From NCBI GenBank assembly GCA_937952305.1, contig CALFZO010000001.1:1-58728 (forward strand): a DNA stretch of 58,728 bases, written 5' to 3'. A model generated the notes under the pieces. The model saw nothing but the letters and a program-made list of their open reading frames with translations, ran no database searches and was not told where the DNA came from. Shown here piece by piece: positions 40,963 through 51,772 of this stretch. The position numbers were made by a program, and so were the translations under genes. Position 1 is the stretch's first letter. Each line of letters opens with the position of its first letter. Origin of the DNA: an uncultured Anaerolineales bacterium (GTDB lineage: Bacteria > Chloroflexota > Anaerolineae > Anaerolineales > UBA6663).

Positions 40963-41520
40963 CTACTCGCTCCAGACGGTGCGGTCTTCAAAGCCCGGGC
41001 GCTGGACCGGCGCGGGCGGGTTGAGCGGATAGCCCACGTAAACGAAGCCCAGCACGGGCTGCTCCGGCGCCAGCCCCAGCAGCGCTTTCACCTCGGGCGC
41101 CTCGACCGCCGGACCGGTGCGCCACATCGCGGCCAGGCCCAGGCCATGCGCGGCCAGCAACAAGTTCTGCGTCGCGGCGGCGGCCGCGCACACGTTCTCG
41201 ATGAGCTTGACCTTGGGATCGGCCGGCAGGTCCACGGCCACGGCGATCACCACCGGCGCGCGCAGCGGCTTGGCGCGCTCAGCCTGCCGGCCCTCCGGCG
41301 GCAGATCCGGCTTGCGCGCCTGGGCGGCCGCGGCCATGGCCTCACCCAGGCGCTCGCGGCCGGCGCCGGTGTGGACGAAGAAGCGCCATGGGCGGACCTG
41401 ATGATGGTTGGGGGCCTGGACGGCGGCGGCCAGCAGTTGCTCAATCAAGCCGCGTGGCACCGGGTCAGGTTTGACTTTGCCGATCGACGAGCGCGTGGTT
41501 AGGGCAGTGAAGAGGTCCAT
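40963..41520 (-). CDS. Nitroreductase-family FMN protein (YdjA-like)
   Basis: 185 residues. RSSIGKVKPDPVPRGLIEQL at the start, APNHHQVRPWRFFV near residue 37 and the C-terminal FVYVGYP are family marks (NAD(P)H- and FMN-dependent nitroreductases, YdjA-like subgroup). It is the last gene of the iron operon, 31 nt after the ABC ATPase gene, so a flavin or ferric reductase role in iron handling is plausible. Classic nitroreductase substrates cannot be excluded. Confidence 0.87.
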   Translation of the reverse strand: MDLFTALTTRSSIGKVKPDPVPRGLIEQLLAAAVQAPNHHQVRPWRFFVHTGAGRERLGEAMAAAAQARKPDLPPEGRQAERAKPLRAPVVIAVAVDLPADPKVKLIENVCAAAAATQNLLLAAHGLGLAAMWRTGPAVEAPEVKALLGLAPEQPVLGFVYVGYPLNPPAPVQRPGFEDRTVWSE

Positions 41521-41551
41521 GAGTTGATGGCGGTCTGGAGTTGGGGCACCC

Positions 41552-42622
41552 TCAGAGTTCGGCGGCGGGGACGCGCTGGCCGTCGTGGAAGCAGGCCAGC
41601 GGATGACCGGCTGCGGCCCAGACGCGCACCGGGGTGCCGGAGCGTAGGTTCAGGGTGTGGGGCTGCAGGCTGTGCAGCAAGCGCCCGGATGGCAGACGGA
41701 CGCGATAGACGTTTTGGGCGCCCTTGAAGTGCCGGGCCAGCACCAGGGCCCTGGCGCCGCCGCGCGCCGGCTCCAGCGTGACATCGTCGGCGCGCATGGC
41801 CAGTTCCACCGGCGCGCCAATCGGCAGAGCCACGCGCTGCGGGATCAGGCCGATTTCGGTCAGGATGCCGTCGGCGGTCACCTCGCCAGGCAGGAAATCC
41901 GTGTGGCCCAGGAACTCGGCCACGAAGCGCGTGGCCGGCGAATGGAAGATCGCCTCAGGGGTGTCGATCTGCTGCAGGCGGCCCTGGTGCAGGATGGCCA
42001 GGCGATCTCCCAGAAACAATGCCTCCTCCTGGTCATGGGTGACGAATAGCGCGGTGGCGCCCAGGCTGCGCAAGGTGGCCCGCACTTGCTCGCGCACCGC
42101 CGCGCGCCGGTCGGCGTCCAGGCTGCTGAAAGGCTCGTCCAACAGGATCAGGACCGGCTCGGGAGCCAGGGCGCGCGCCAGGGCCACGCGCTGCCGTTCG
42201 CCGCCCGAAAGTTCGTGCGGGTAGCGCTCGGCCAGCCCGCGCAGGCCCAGCAACTCCAACAGATGGGCCACCGTGTCCTGGATGCGCGCCGCGGCGCGCC
42301 CCTGCAATCCGAAGCCGACGTTCTGGCGCACAGTGAGATGCGGAAACAGGGCGTAGTCTTGAAAGACCATACCGATGCCGCGCCGCTCGGGCGGCACCCA
42401 GTGGCCCGGCCCGGTTACGGTCTGGCCGTTGAGGCGGATTACGCCGGCGTCCGGGCGTTCGAAGCCCGCGATCAGGCGCAGCGTAGACGTCTTGCCACAG
42501 CCGCTGGGGCCGAGCAGGCTCAGGATCTCGCCCTTCTGCACGGCGAGCGAGACCGCGTCCACGGCGCGCGCGGCGCCGGGGGCATATTGTTTGGTGATAT
42601 CAAGCAGTTCCAGGGCCGGCAT
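41552..42622 (-). CDS. Fe(III)-type ABC transporter ATP-binding protein (FbpC-like)
   Basis: 356 residues. Walker A LGPSGCGKTS, Q-loop VFQDYALFPHLT, signature ELSGGERQR, Walker B PVLILLDEPFSSLD and switch His in FVTHDQEEA are intact. The C-terminal TOBE-like regulatory domain spans about 240-350. The ATG at 42622 is chosen because homology starts there. It lies 32 nt after the permease gene. Its partners are the FbpB-like permease and FbpA-like binding protein encoded upstream. Confidence 0.9.
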   Translation of the reverse strand: MPALELLDITKQYAPGAARAVDAVSLAVQKGEILSLLGPSGCGKTSTLRLIAGFERPDAGVIRLNGQTVTGPGHWVPPERRGIGMVFQDYALFPHLTVRQNVGFGLQGRAAARIQDTVAHLLELLGLRGLAERYPHELSGGERQRVALARALAPEPVLILLDEPFSSLDADRRAAVREQVRATLRSLGATALFVTHDQEEALFLGDRLAILHQGRLQQIDTPEAIFHSPATRFVAEFLGHTDFLPGEVTADGILTEIGLIPQRVALPIGAPVELAMRADDVTLEPARGGARALVLARHFKGAQNVYRVRLPSGRLLHSLQPHTLNLRSGTPVRVWAAAGHPLACFHDGQRVPAAEL

Positions 42623-42654
42623 ACACTCGTCGGTGGCGGGGTGACGCGGCGCCA

Positions 42655-44310
42655 TTATATCCTTCCACGCCGCAGCAGGAACGCCAGCGGCACGGCGGCG
42701 CATAAGGTTAACAGCAAGGCGGCCGGGGCGGCCTGCGGGTAGAGGCCGTCGTTGGCGGCCAACCAGACGCGCACGGCCAACGTGTCGAAGCCGGCCGGGC
42801 GCAGCAGCAAGGTGGCGGGCAGTTCCTTGAGCGAGGTCAGGAAGACCAGGGCGGCGCCGGCCAGCAGGCCGGGGAAGATCAACGGGACGGTCACGGTCAA
42901 CAGGACGTTGAGCGAGTCGCGGCCCAGGCTGCGGCCGGCCTCCTCCAGCGAGGGCGCGAGCTGGGCCAGCGCCGCCTGGCTGGAACGCACGGCTTGCGGC
43001 ATGTGCCGGACGACGTACGCCAAGACCACAACCAGCGGCAGACCGCGCAGCGCGGGCAGCGCCGTGTTGGTCAGCAGGATCAGGCTCAGGGCCACCACCA
43101 CGCCCGGCAGCGCGTAGCCCACTTGGCACAGGTGCGACAGTCCGCGCGAGGTCCAGCGTGGATAGCGCACGGCCAGATAAGCCACCGGCACGGACAGGGC
43201 GACGGCTAACCCGGCCGCCAGGCCGGCACTCCACAGACTGTTGAACAAGTAGTGGCCGAGGCCGCGCCCGGCGGCGCGGTCAAGCTCGGCCAGGGTGGGC
43301 CCGTCTCGCAGGCCCTGCACCGTCCAGGCGGCCAGCACCGTCACCGGCACAAAGACCGTGGCCAGCGAGACGGCGGCCACCAGCGCGAAGGCCGGCCAGC
43401 GCCAGGCGCGCAACGGTTGCGGCGGCGCCGGCCGCCAGTGGCCGCCCACCTGCTCGGCCCGAGCGCGGCCCTGCAGCCACAGCTCGATCGCCAACACCGC
43501 CAGGGCGATCACCACCAGCCCGCCGCTCAGGATCGCGGCGGCCGAACGGTCATAGCGGCCGCTCAACTGCAGAAAGATGGCGGCGCTGAAAGTCTCATAC
43601 CGCAGCAGGGCGACGGTGCCGTATTCGGCCAAGACATCCAAGGCCACTAGCAGCGCGCCGGCCGCCAAACCCGGCCGCAGCACAGGCAGCGTCACCGTCC
43701 ACAGCGTCTGCCAGGCGTTGCGGCCCAGCGAGCGGGCGGCTTCTTCCAGCGAGGCGTGCAGATTGCGGAAGGCGGCCGCGCTCAGCAGATACACGTACGG
43801 ATACATGAACAGCGTCAGCATGAAGGCCGCGCCCCAAAACCCAAACGGGCTCGGCCCTTGCCAGTCCACGCCGAGCGTCTCCGCCAGGAAGCGCGGCACG
43901 ATCCCGCCGCGCGGGCGCAGCAGGGCGACGTGGACGACAGCGCCGATGAAAGCCGGCATCGCCAGCGGCACCGCCAGCAGCCAACGCCAGACCGGGCGGC
44001 CCGGCAGATCGGTGCGCTCCACCAGCCAGGCCAGCGCCACCCCCAGGACCACCGTCCCCAGCGTCACCGCCGCCATCAACGCCAGCGTGTTGGTCAACAG
44101 CCCCAGCAGCCGCGTCTGCAGCAGGCGCGCCCAGGTCTCGGCGGGGGCGGTGGCCGCCCGCAGCAGCAGATAGGCGAGCGGCGTCGCCACCAGCGCGGCC
44201 ACGGCCAAAGCCGCCAGCAACAGCGGACGGCTCAGGCGGCGCTTGCCGATCTGACGCTCGCGCCAGCGGCTCTGCAGACCGACGAGGGAGGCGACGATCA
44301 GGTTAGCCAC
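42655..44310 (-). CDS. Fe(III)-type ABC transporter permease (FbpB-like, two-domain)
   Basis: 551 residues with about twelve helices in two homologous halves. Each half contains an EAA loop: SLEEAARSLGRNAWQTLWTV near residue 185 and SLEEAGRSLGRDSLNVLLTV near 455. This is the usual duplicated FbpB layout, so one polypeptide forms the whole channel. It starts 12 nt after the binding-protein gene. Confidence 0.9.
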   Translation of the reverse strand: MANLIVASLVGLQSRWRERQIGKRRLSRPLLLAALAVAALVATPLAYLLLRAATAPAETWARLLQTRLLGLLTNTLALMAAVTLGTVVLGVALAWLVERTDLPGRPVWRWLLAVPLAMPAFIGAVVHVALLRPRGGIVPRFLAETLGVDWQGPSPFGFWGAAFMLTLFMYPYVYLLSAAAFRNLHASLEEAARSLGRNAWQTLWTVTLPVLRPGLAAGALLVALDVLAEYGTVALLRYETFSAAIFLQLSGRYDRSAAAILSGGLVVIALAVLAIELWLQGRARAEQVGGHWRPAPPQPLRAWRWPAFALVAAVSLATVFVPVTVLAAWTVQGLRDGPTLAELDRAAGRGLGHYLFNSLWSAGLAAGLAVALSVPVAYLAVRYPRWTSRGLSHLCQVGYALPGVVVALSLILLTNTALPALRGLPLVVVLAYVVRHMPQAVRSSQAALAQLAPSLEEAGRSLGRDSLNVLLTVTVPLIFPGLLAGAALVFLTSLKELPATLLLRPAGFDTLAVRVWLAANDGLYPQAAPAALLLTLCAAVPLAFLLRRGRI

Positions 44311-44322
44311 AGACGACGGCGG

Positions 44323-45372
44323 TCACGGGATACCGAGGGTTTCGAGCAGGTCGAGCGTGCTCTCCAACGAGTCGGCGGCGGCGACCACATCGAAGGCGGC
44401 CAAGCGCAGGCCGGTCAGCGGCTGCACCTCGGGATGCAGCGGGACGCCGGGCCGGACCGGGTACTCGTAGTTCAATTCGGCGAACAGCTGCTGGCCCTCC
44501 GGCGAGAGCAGATAGTCGATAAACAGGCCGGCCGCCGCCGCGTGGCGCGCGCCGGCGATCACGCCGATGCCGGTGGCATTGACCACCACGCCCATTTGGC
44601 CCTCGCCTTGGTCTGGGTAGACGACGGCCACCGGGCTGCCCTCGGCTTTCTGCAGATGGTAGTAGTAGTGGTTGACCAGGCCCACTTGGAATTCGCCCGC
44701 GCCGACGGCTTTGCGGACGTCGGTGTGGCCGCCGAAGAACTGGACTTCGTTGGCGCTCAGACCGGTCAGCCAGGCTGTGGTGGCGGCGTCGCCGATGAGC
44801 TGGCGCAGGGCGGCGACGTGCGCCTGGAAGCCGCCGTTGGTGCTGCCGGCCGCCGCCAGTTGGCCGCGCCATTCCGGCTTGGTCAAATCGAGCACCGATT
44901 GCGGCGCGGCCGCCGGCGTCACCAGTTGGGTGTTGTAGATCAGCACGCGCGCGCGCAGTGTCAGCCCCGTCCACAGCCAATCCGGGTGATGATAGTCGGC
45001 GGGCACGGCGTCCGGCGTACCGGGCTGGTACGGTTGGAAAACGCCTTCGTTGGCCATCTTCTGCACCGTCATCAGCTCGGTGGTCAAAAAGAGATCGGCT
45101 TGCGGGTTGGCGCGCTCCTCCAGCAGAGCGGCGGCTAACTCGCTGTTGCTGCCCGCTTTGAGGGCGACGTTGATGTCCGGATACAGCGCCTGGAACTGGT
45201 CGATGACGGGCTGGATCAGGGCCTCCGACCGGCCGGAGTAGAGCACCAGGTCGCCGGCTGGGGCGGCGCCGGGCTCCGGCGGAGCGGTAGGGGCGGTGGG
45301 CGCGCAGGCCGCTAACAAGCCAGCGACCAGCGTGAGTTTCAGGATAAACGGTTTCAGTGCCGGCATGGACAA
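44323..45372 (-). CDS. Iron ABC transporter substrate-binding lipoprotein (FbpA-like)
   Basis: 349 residues. A lipobox LVAGLLAAC makes it a lipoprotein. The mature domain begins LVLYSGRSEALIQPVIDQF, typical of ferric-binding proteins, and NHYYYH near 225 provides the tyrosine cluster that binds Fe(III). A TTG at 45372 with GAGG 5 nt upstream competes with an ATG at 45366 lacking a well-spaced site; the former is given here. It follows the heme-monooxygenase-like gene by 55 nt. Confidence 0.88.
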   Translation of the reverse strand: MSMPALKPFILKLTLVAGLLAACAPTAPTAPPEPGAAPAGDLVLYSGRSEALIQPVIDQFQALYPDINVALKAGSNSELAAALLEERANPQADLFLTTELMTVQKMANEGVFQPYQPGTPDAVPADYHHPDWLWTGLTLRARVLIYNTQLVTPAAAPQSVLDLTKPEWRGQLAAAGSTNGGFQAHVAALRQLIGDAATTAWLTGLSANEVQFFGGHTDVRKAVGAGEFQVGLVNHYYYHLQKAEGSPVAVVYPDQGEGQMGVVVNATGIGVIAGARHAAAAGLFIDYLLSPEGQQLFAELNYEYPVRPGVPLHPEVQPLTGLRLAAFDVVAAADSLESTLDLLETLGIP

Positions 45373-45427
45373 ATGAGCCTCAGCGTTTGGCCCGCGCTGC
45401 GCCGGGGCCGCCCCGGCGGCTGGGGCG

Positions 45428-45796
45428 CTAGTGCGCGACGATGTCGTAGGTGATGAAGCGCGACGTCAGCGGGGCGGGCGCGCCCGCCTCACGGGCCTGG
45501 CGCAGGTCGGCGAAGCCGCGCTGATGGCCGGCCGCGAATTCGGGCGAGTGCGCCCAGGCCTCAAAAGCGGCCCGGTTGGTCCAGTGGCTGACGATCAGGT
45601 AACTCTCGCCGTCGGCGTTGGGGCGCAGCACCTCCATCCGCACGAAGCCGGGCATCCGGTCGATGGCGCGGGCGCGCGTGGCGAATAGCTGCTCAAAGCG
45701 CTCACGGTAATTGGCCTGGCAGGTGATGTAGTTGACGGCGACGAAACCGGCCGCCGCTTCCGGCGGCACAGGCACCGTCTCAGGCGAGGTCGACAT
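45428..45796 (-). CDS. ABM-fold monooxygenase, predicted heme-degrading (IsdG/HmoA-like)
   Basis: 122 residues. One ferredoxin-like ABM domain (about 18-105). The IsdG/HmoA catalytic triad appears in order and spacing: N22 (FVAVNYITC), W81 (FEAWAHSPEF) and H91 (AAGHQRG); W and H are 10 apart as in IsdG. The enzyme would open heme and release iron in the cytoplasm. It leads the operon of the Fe(III) transporter, which supports an iron role. ABM proteins can also act as quinol monooxygenases, so this is a prediction. The Shine-Dalgarno AGGAGA stands about 6 nt before the ATG. Confidence 0.8.
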   Translation of the reverse strand: MSTSPETVPVPPEAAAGFVAVNYITCQANYRERFEQLFATRARAIDRMPGFVRMEVLRPNADGESYLIVSHWTNRAAFEAWAHSPEFAAGHQRGFADLRQAREAGAPAPLTSRFITYDIVAH

Positions 45797-45828
45797 AGGC
45801 TCTCCTAATGCGAGTGATTTGCGATAGC

Positions 45829-45857
45829 ACTATATCCAACCGCCCGAAGCTAGTCAA
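45829..45857 (-). promoter_or_regulatory. Promoter of the iron operon
   Basis: TTGACT (45857-45852), 17-bp spacer, TATAGT (45834-45829) on the minus strand. The inferred start near 45822 gives a 25-nt leader. ATAG-N2-CTAT overlaps the -10 and could be part of an operator. Confidence 0.75.
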
Positions 45858-45899
45858 TCGCATCCCAAAACTCCAGTTTTTACGGGAAAGTCAGCGCTA

Positions 45900-45915
45900 G
45901 TTGACCGAGGTCAAC
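45900..45915. promoter_or_regulatory. Palindrome upstream of the iron operon
   Basis: GTTGACC-GA-GGTCAAC, a perfect inverted repeat about 80-90 bp upstream of the iron operon start and just after the sensor-kinase stop codon. It may be an operator; it has no T-run to serve as terminator. Confidence 0.45.
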
Positions 45916-45926
45916 AGAGGCGAGGT

Positions 45927-47564
45927 CTAGCCTTCAACGAAGGGGTTGCGGCGCGGGATGGTGGTGCGGCTGTCGCGCAGGCGCTCGCCCGTGTCGCTGA
46001 GCGCGCGCGGATCGAAGGCGGGCGGCTTGAGCGGCAGCAGGATCTGGAAGCGGCTGCCCGGGAATTTGGCCGGATCGCAGCCGTCACTCTCCACCCAGAT
46101 GCGGCCGCCGTGGCGCTCGATGACGCCTTTGGCGATGGGCAGGCCGAGGCCAGGCCCGGCGCCCAGGAACTTGGTGGTGCTGGTGGAGTGCTGGGCCGAG
46201 CTGCCGATGCGGTAGAACTTGTCGAAGATCAGCTGGTGGTATTGCGGGTCGATGCCGATGCCGCTGTCGGCGACGGTGATCTGGATGTGCGGCGGCAGGT
46301 TGTTCTCGCCGGGCAGCAGTTTGAGGTTGAACTCGATCCGGCCGCCGTCCGGCGTGTACTTGATGGCATTGCTGGCCAGCTGGTTGAAGGCCTGCACCAG
46401 GCGCTGTTCGTCGGCCTGCAGCGGCGGCAGGCCCTTGAGGCCCACGATCTTGAGCGCCAGGCGCCGGTCGCGCAGGGCGCCCACGTAGGGCTCAATCGCC
46501 TGGCGCAGGATCACGTCCAGCGACGTGGTCTTGAACTTGAGGTCCAGGGCGTTCACGTCCAACTGGGCCATGTCCAGGATCTGGCTGATGACTTCGTTCA
46601 GGCGGCCGCAGGCGCGCACGATGCTCTCGGTGACCTGGGTGACGGTCTCCACGTCCAGGCTGTTGTCCTGGGCCATGGAGCCCAGCAGGTCGGCGAACCC
46701 GAGCAGCTGGGTGATGGGCGTGCGCAGCTCGTGCGAGGCAATGGCCAGGAAGTCGCTGCGCGAGCTGTCCATCTTGGCCACGGCCACGTCTTTGGCGCGC
46801 AACTCGTCGTTGAATTGGGCGATGGTCGCCTGCATCTGGCGCATTTCCGACTGCAGGCGCACGGCCCGCAGCAGCGCCGCCGACTGGGCCGCCACCAACA
46901 TCACCAGGTCGCGGTCAGCCTGATCGAACGACCGGCGGCCGGGCTTGGGCCCGATGACCAGGATGGCGCCGAGCAGACCGGCCTCGAAAACGGGCGCGTA
47001 CACCTCCGCGCCGAGCTGCTTGAGCCATTGGCGCTCCGGCGCCGGCGTCTGGGCATAGTGCGCGTCGGCCTCCACTTCGGCTGGCAGCACCGGCTCGCGG
47101 CGCTGGTTGAGCTGGCGCAGCAGGACGTTCTGGCGCGGCAGCTCGATCGGCGTCACGTTGAACTCGCCGTGGCCGGGCACCGGCCGCACCGCGAAGGCGG
47201 CCTCCTGCGCGGTCAGGATCAGCCAGCCCGAGAAGCGCACCTTCAGACGCTCGGCCAGCACCTCGCCGGTCGTCGTCGCCAGCGTGACCTCGTCGGTCAC
47301 GCCCATGGTCCGCTGGCTGAACGCCTGGATAACGCGCTGCGGGTCCTGGCCGGCCCGGGCGTCATCCTGGGCGAACTGGTCCATCAAGACAAACAGCAGC
47401 ACGATGATCAACGCCAAACCGGCGCTGACGCCCACGGCGGTCAGCAGCCCCAGCCCCGCCGGCAGCGGCGCCAGGACAGCGGGCGTGAGCCGCAGGGCGG
47501 CCGTGATGGCGGCCGCTGCCACGATAAAGACCAGGCCCAGTCCCAGCAGACGGCGCGAAGTCAT
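45927..47564 (-). CDS. Membrane sensor histidine kinase with GAF-like domain
   Basis: 545 residues from the ATG at 47564; an in-frame GTG at 47591 would add nine. Two N-terminal helices precede a GAF-like sensor (about 70-235). A coiled segment then leads to HisKA (SDFLAIASHELRTPITQLLG, phospho-His) and HATPase (N box NQLASNAIKYTP, G1 DSGIGID, G2 GLGLPIAKG). It autophosphorylates in response to an unknown signal. No response regulator is adjacent, so it is an orphan kinase here. It follows an AlbA/RecG-like gene, with nested inverted repeats between them. Confidence 0.88.
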   Translation of the reverse strand: MTSRRLLGLGLVFIVAAAAITAALRLTPAVLAPLPAGLGLLTAVGVSAGLALIIVLLFVLMDQFAQDDARAGQDPQRVIQAFSQRTMGVTDEVTLATTTGEVLAERLKVRFSGWLILTAQEAAFAVRPVPGHGEFNVTPIELPRQNVLLRQLNQRREPVLPAEVEADAHYAQTPAPERQWLKQLGAEVYAPVFEAGLLGAILVIGPKPGRRSFDQADRDLVMLVAAQSAALLRAVRLQSEMRQMQATIAQFNDELRAKDVAVAKMDSSRSDFLAIASHELRTPITQLLGFADLLGSMAQDNSLDVETVTQVTESIVRACGRLNEVISQILDMAQLDVNALDLKFKTTSLDVILRQAIEPYVGALRDRRLALKIVGLKGLPPLQADEQRLVQAFNQLASNAIKYTPDGGRIEFNLKLLPGENNLPPHIQITVADSGIGIDPQYHQLIFDKFYRIGSSAQHSTSTTKFLGAGPGLGLPIAKGVIERHGGRIWVESDGCDPAKFPGSRFQILLPLKPPAFDPRALSDTGERLRDSRTTIPRRNPFVEG

Positions 47565-47596
47565 CGGGTCCGTGATCCAAACAGAGCGCACATAAA

Positions 47597-47632
47597 ATAT
47601 CCCAAACCCAATTTTGGATAAGCTTGGGATAT
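47597..47632. promoter_or_regulatory. Nested inverted repeats before the sensor kinase
   Basis: ATATCCCAA (47597-47605) and TTGGGATAT (47624-47632) are perfect arms 18 bp apart, with an inner CCAATTTTGG palindrome at 47607-47616. It is far more AT-rich than the surroundings. It may be an operator of the kinase gene; a terminator role is less likely because no T-run follows. Confidence 0.5.
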
Positions 47633-47636
47633 CGGC

Positions 47637-48998
47637 TTATTTGATAACATAATAGGTGCCCTTCTTGGCACCGATCCTCAGCAATACGCCACGATTGACC
47701 AGGTCGTTCAGGTCCAGGCGCAGGGTTTCCGGTGAGACATCCGGGCACAGGCTCTGGTAGTCCCGGCTCGTGATGCGGCCGTTCTCGCGGATGAAGGTCA
47801 GCGCCCGGGCCTGGCGCTCATTCATCACATTCTCCCACTTCGGGACGGCCTTGCGTTCCCGGGCGTTATACAGCATCACGGTGAACGAGTAGGGCTGGGC
47901 CCGGAAGCGCGGCGGCGGGTGGCCGGCGTTGACCATGTCTTCGATCATGCGGTCGATGCCGAGACCGAGCTCCTCGATATAGCCCCACTGGAAGAGGCCG
48001 GCCACCAGGCGCGGGTTGCGCGAGAAGTGCTCCTCCACCAGATTGTCGACGGTGATGAAGCCGGGCAGGCCGCCGGGCGAGATCACCTCCAGCCGGTCGG
48101 CGTACATGCGCACCTCGATGCGGCGGCCCTTGAGCCGATAGTCGCGGTGGCAGACGGCGTTGACCAGCGCCTCGCGCACGGCGAAGGGCGGGTACTCGGC
48201 GATCTCCTGGCGTTCCAGGCCCGTGACCACCGCGCCCACCGACATCTCGCTCCAGATCACCTGCCAGGCGCCCTCGATGACGCGGGCCAGTGGGCCGCTG
48301 AATTCCTCGCGCCGGCCGTAGCCGGCCAGCCCGCCCTCGCCGCCCGGCGTTACGCCGGGGAATTTGACGAAGACCAGGCCGGCGTGCGGGATGAACTGCT
48401 GCGGGTTGCGCCCGAACAGCAGCAGGCCGGTGTGGGTCGGCACGCCCTCGCGCGTGATCGCCGCGATCTCGATCAGGAGCTCGTCCGGCGTCTGCGTCAG
48501 CACGCGCCGCTGGCGCTGCTGGCGCTTCTCGACATACTCGGCGATGACGTCCTCGTCCAGGTCGGCGCGGGTGGCGCCCGGCATCGCCTCGGCTTCGAAG
48601 TCGCCCGCGGACTTGGTGGCCGCCAGCGACCGGATCTCCTCGCCGCCGAGCGGCCGGTTCTCGGAGCCGACGCGGATCAGCACGCGCCCGTCGGCCAGCG
48701 AGTGCAGCTCCGGCGAACGCGGGACATTGATTGCATAGACCGTGCCGGTCTCGGTCTCGATCTGCTCCCAGCCGGTGACGACGGGCGGCCGGCAGAGCCG
48801 CTCAGCGGCCTTGAGCGCGCTCTCCAGTTCCTCCGGGTAGACGCCGTTGAGGGCGCGGCCCTTCTCATCCAGGCCCACCAATACCGAGCCGCCGTCGCTG
48901 TTGGCGAAAGCGACCAGGCACTCGGCCAGCGGCTCGGGCGCCGTGGTGGGCAGGTAAGCGACCAGCGGGCCGGGCGGGCGGTGTGCGTCGATGGTCAT
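47637..48998 (-). CDS. AlbA_2/RecG-like ATP-binding transcriptional regulator
   Basis: 453 residues. The N-terminal AlbA_2 (Schlafen-type) domain has ECLVAFANSDGGSVLVGLDE. The middle HATPase_c_4 region holds REALVNAVCHRDY and ISPGGLPG. A C-terminal winged helix (about 385-453, MNERQARALTFIRENGRITS) suggests DNA binding. Proteins of this build are widespread predicted regulators, rarely studied. It begins 18 nt after gyrA stops, so it may be co-transcribed with gyrA. Confidence 0.82.
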   Translation of the reverse strand: MTIDAHRPPGPLVAYLPTTAPEPLAECLVAFANSDGGSVLVGLDEKGRALNGVYPEELESALKAAERLCRPPVVTGWEQIETETGTVYAINVPRSPELHSLADGRVLIRVGSENRPLGGEEIRSLAATKSAGDFEAEAMPGATRADLDEDVIAEYVEKRQQRQRRVLTQTPDELLIEIAAITREGVPTHTGLLLFGRNPQQFIPHAGLVFVKFPGVTPGGEGGLAGYGRREEFSGPLARVIEGAWQVIWSEMSVGAVVTGLERQEIAEYPPFAVREALVNAVCHRDYRLKGRRIEVRMYADRLEVISPGGLPGFITVDNLVEEHFSRNPRLVAGLFQWGYIEELGLGIDRMIEDMVNAGHPPPRFRAQPYSFTVMLYNARERKAVPKWENVMNERQARALTFIRENGRITSRDYQSLCPDVSPETLRLDLNDLVNRGVLLRIGAKKGTYYVIK

Positions 48999-49016
48999 GC
49001 GGGTTGGTGGCGGGCC

Positions 49017-51569
<2,553 letters not shown>

Positions 51570-51680
51570 AGCGGACGGGCCTTTCGTAGCCGGCGTCGGG
51601 CACTGACTCGCGCAGGCGCGCCCCCTGCGGGACGGGGCGCGCACTGGATCGTTGAAGACGTTGCCGCGAGAAGCGAACAG

Positions 51681-51722
51681 AAAAAAGGCCGGAGGCGGAA
51701 AGCAGAGCGCGCCCGCCTCGGC
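51681..51722 (-). terminator. Intrinsic terminator before gyrA
   Basis: A 10-bp stem with one bulge (51722-51713 with 51697-51687 region) is followed by six T on the minus strand. It follows the glycosyltransferase stop by about 50 nt and precedes gyrA by about 110 nt. A possible promoter (TTTGGC-N18-TAAACT, 51767-51738) lies upstream of it, in which case it would act as a gyrA attenuator. Confidence 0.75.
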
Positions 51723-51772
51723 TGACGAACTACCTTAAGTTTACTCGGGTGGCCTCACTTCGCCAAACGCTT

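Noticed and set aside
42623..43234. Longer N-terminus for the FbpC-like ATPase (to 43234)
   Set aside because: It overlaps the permease gene in another frame and lacks ABC homology; the domain begins at MPALELLDITK.
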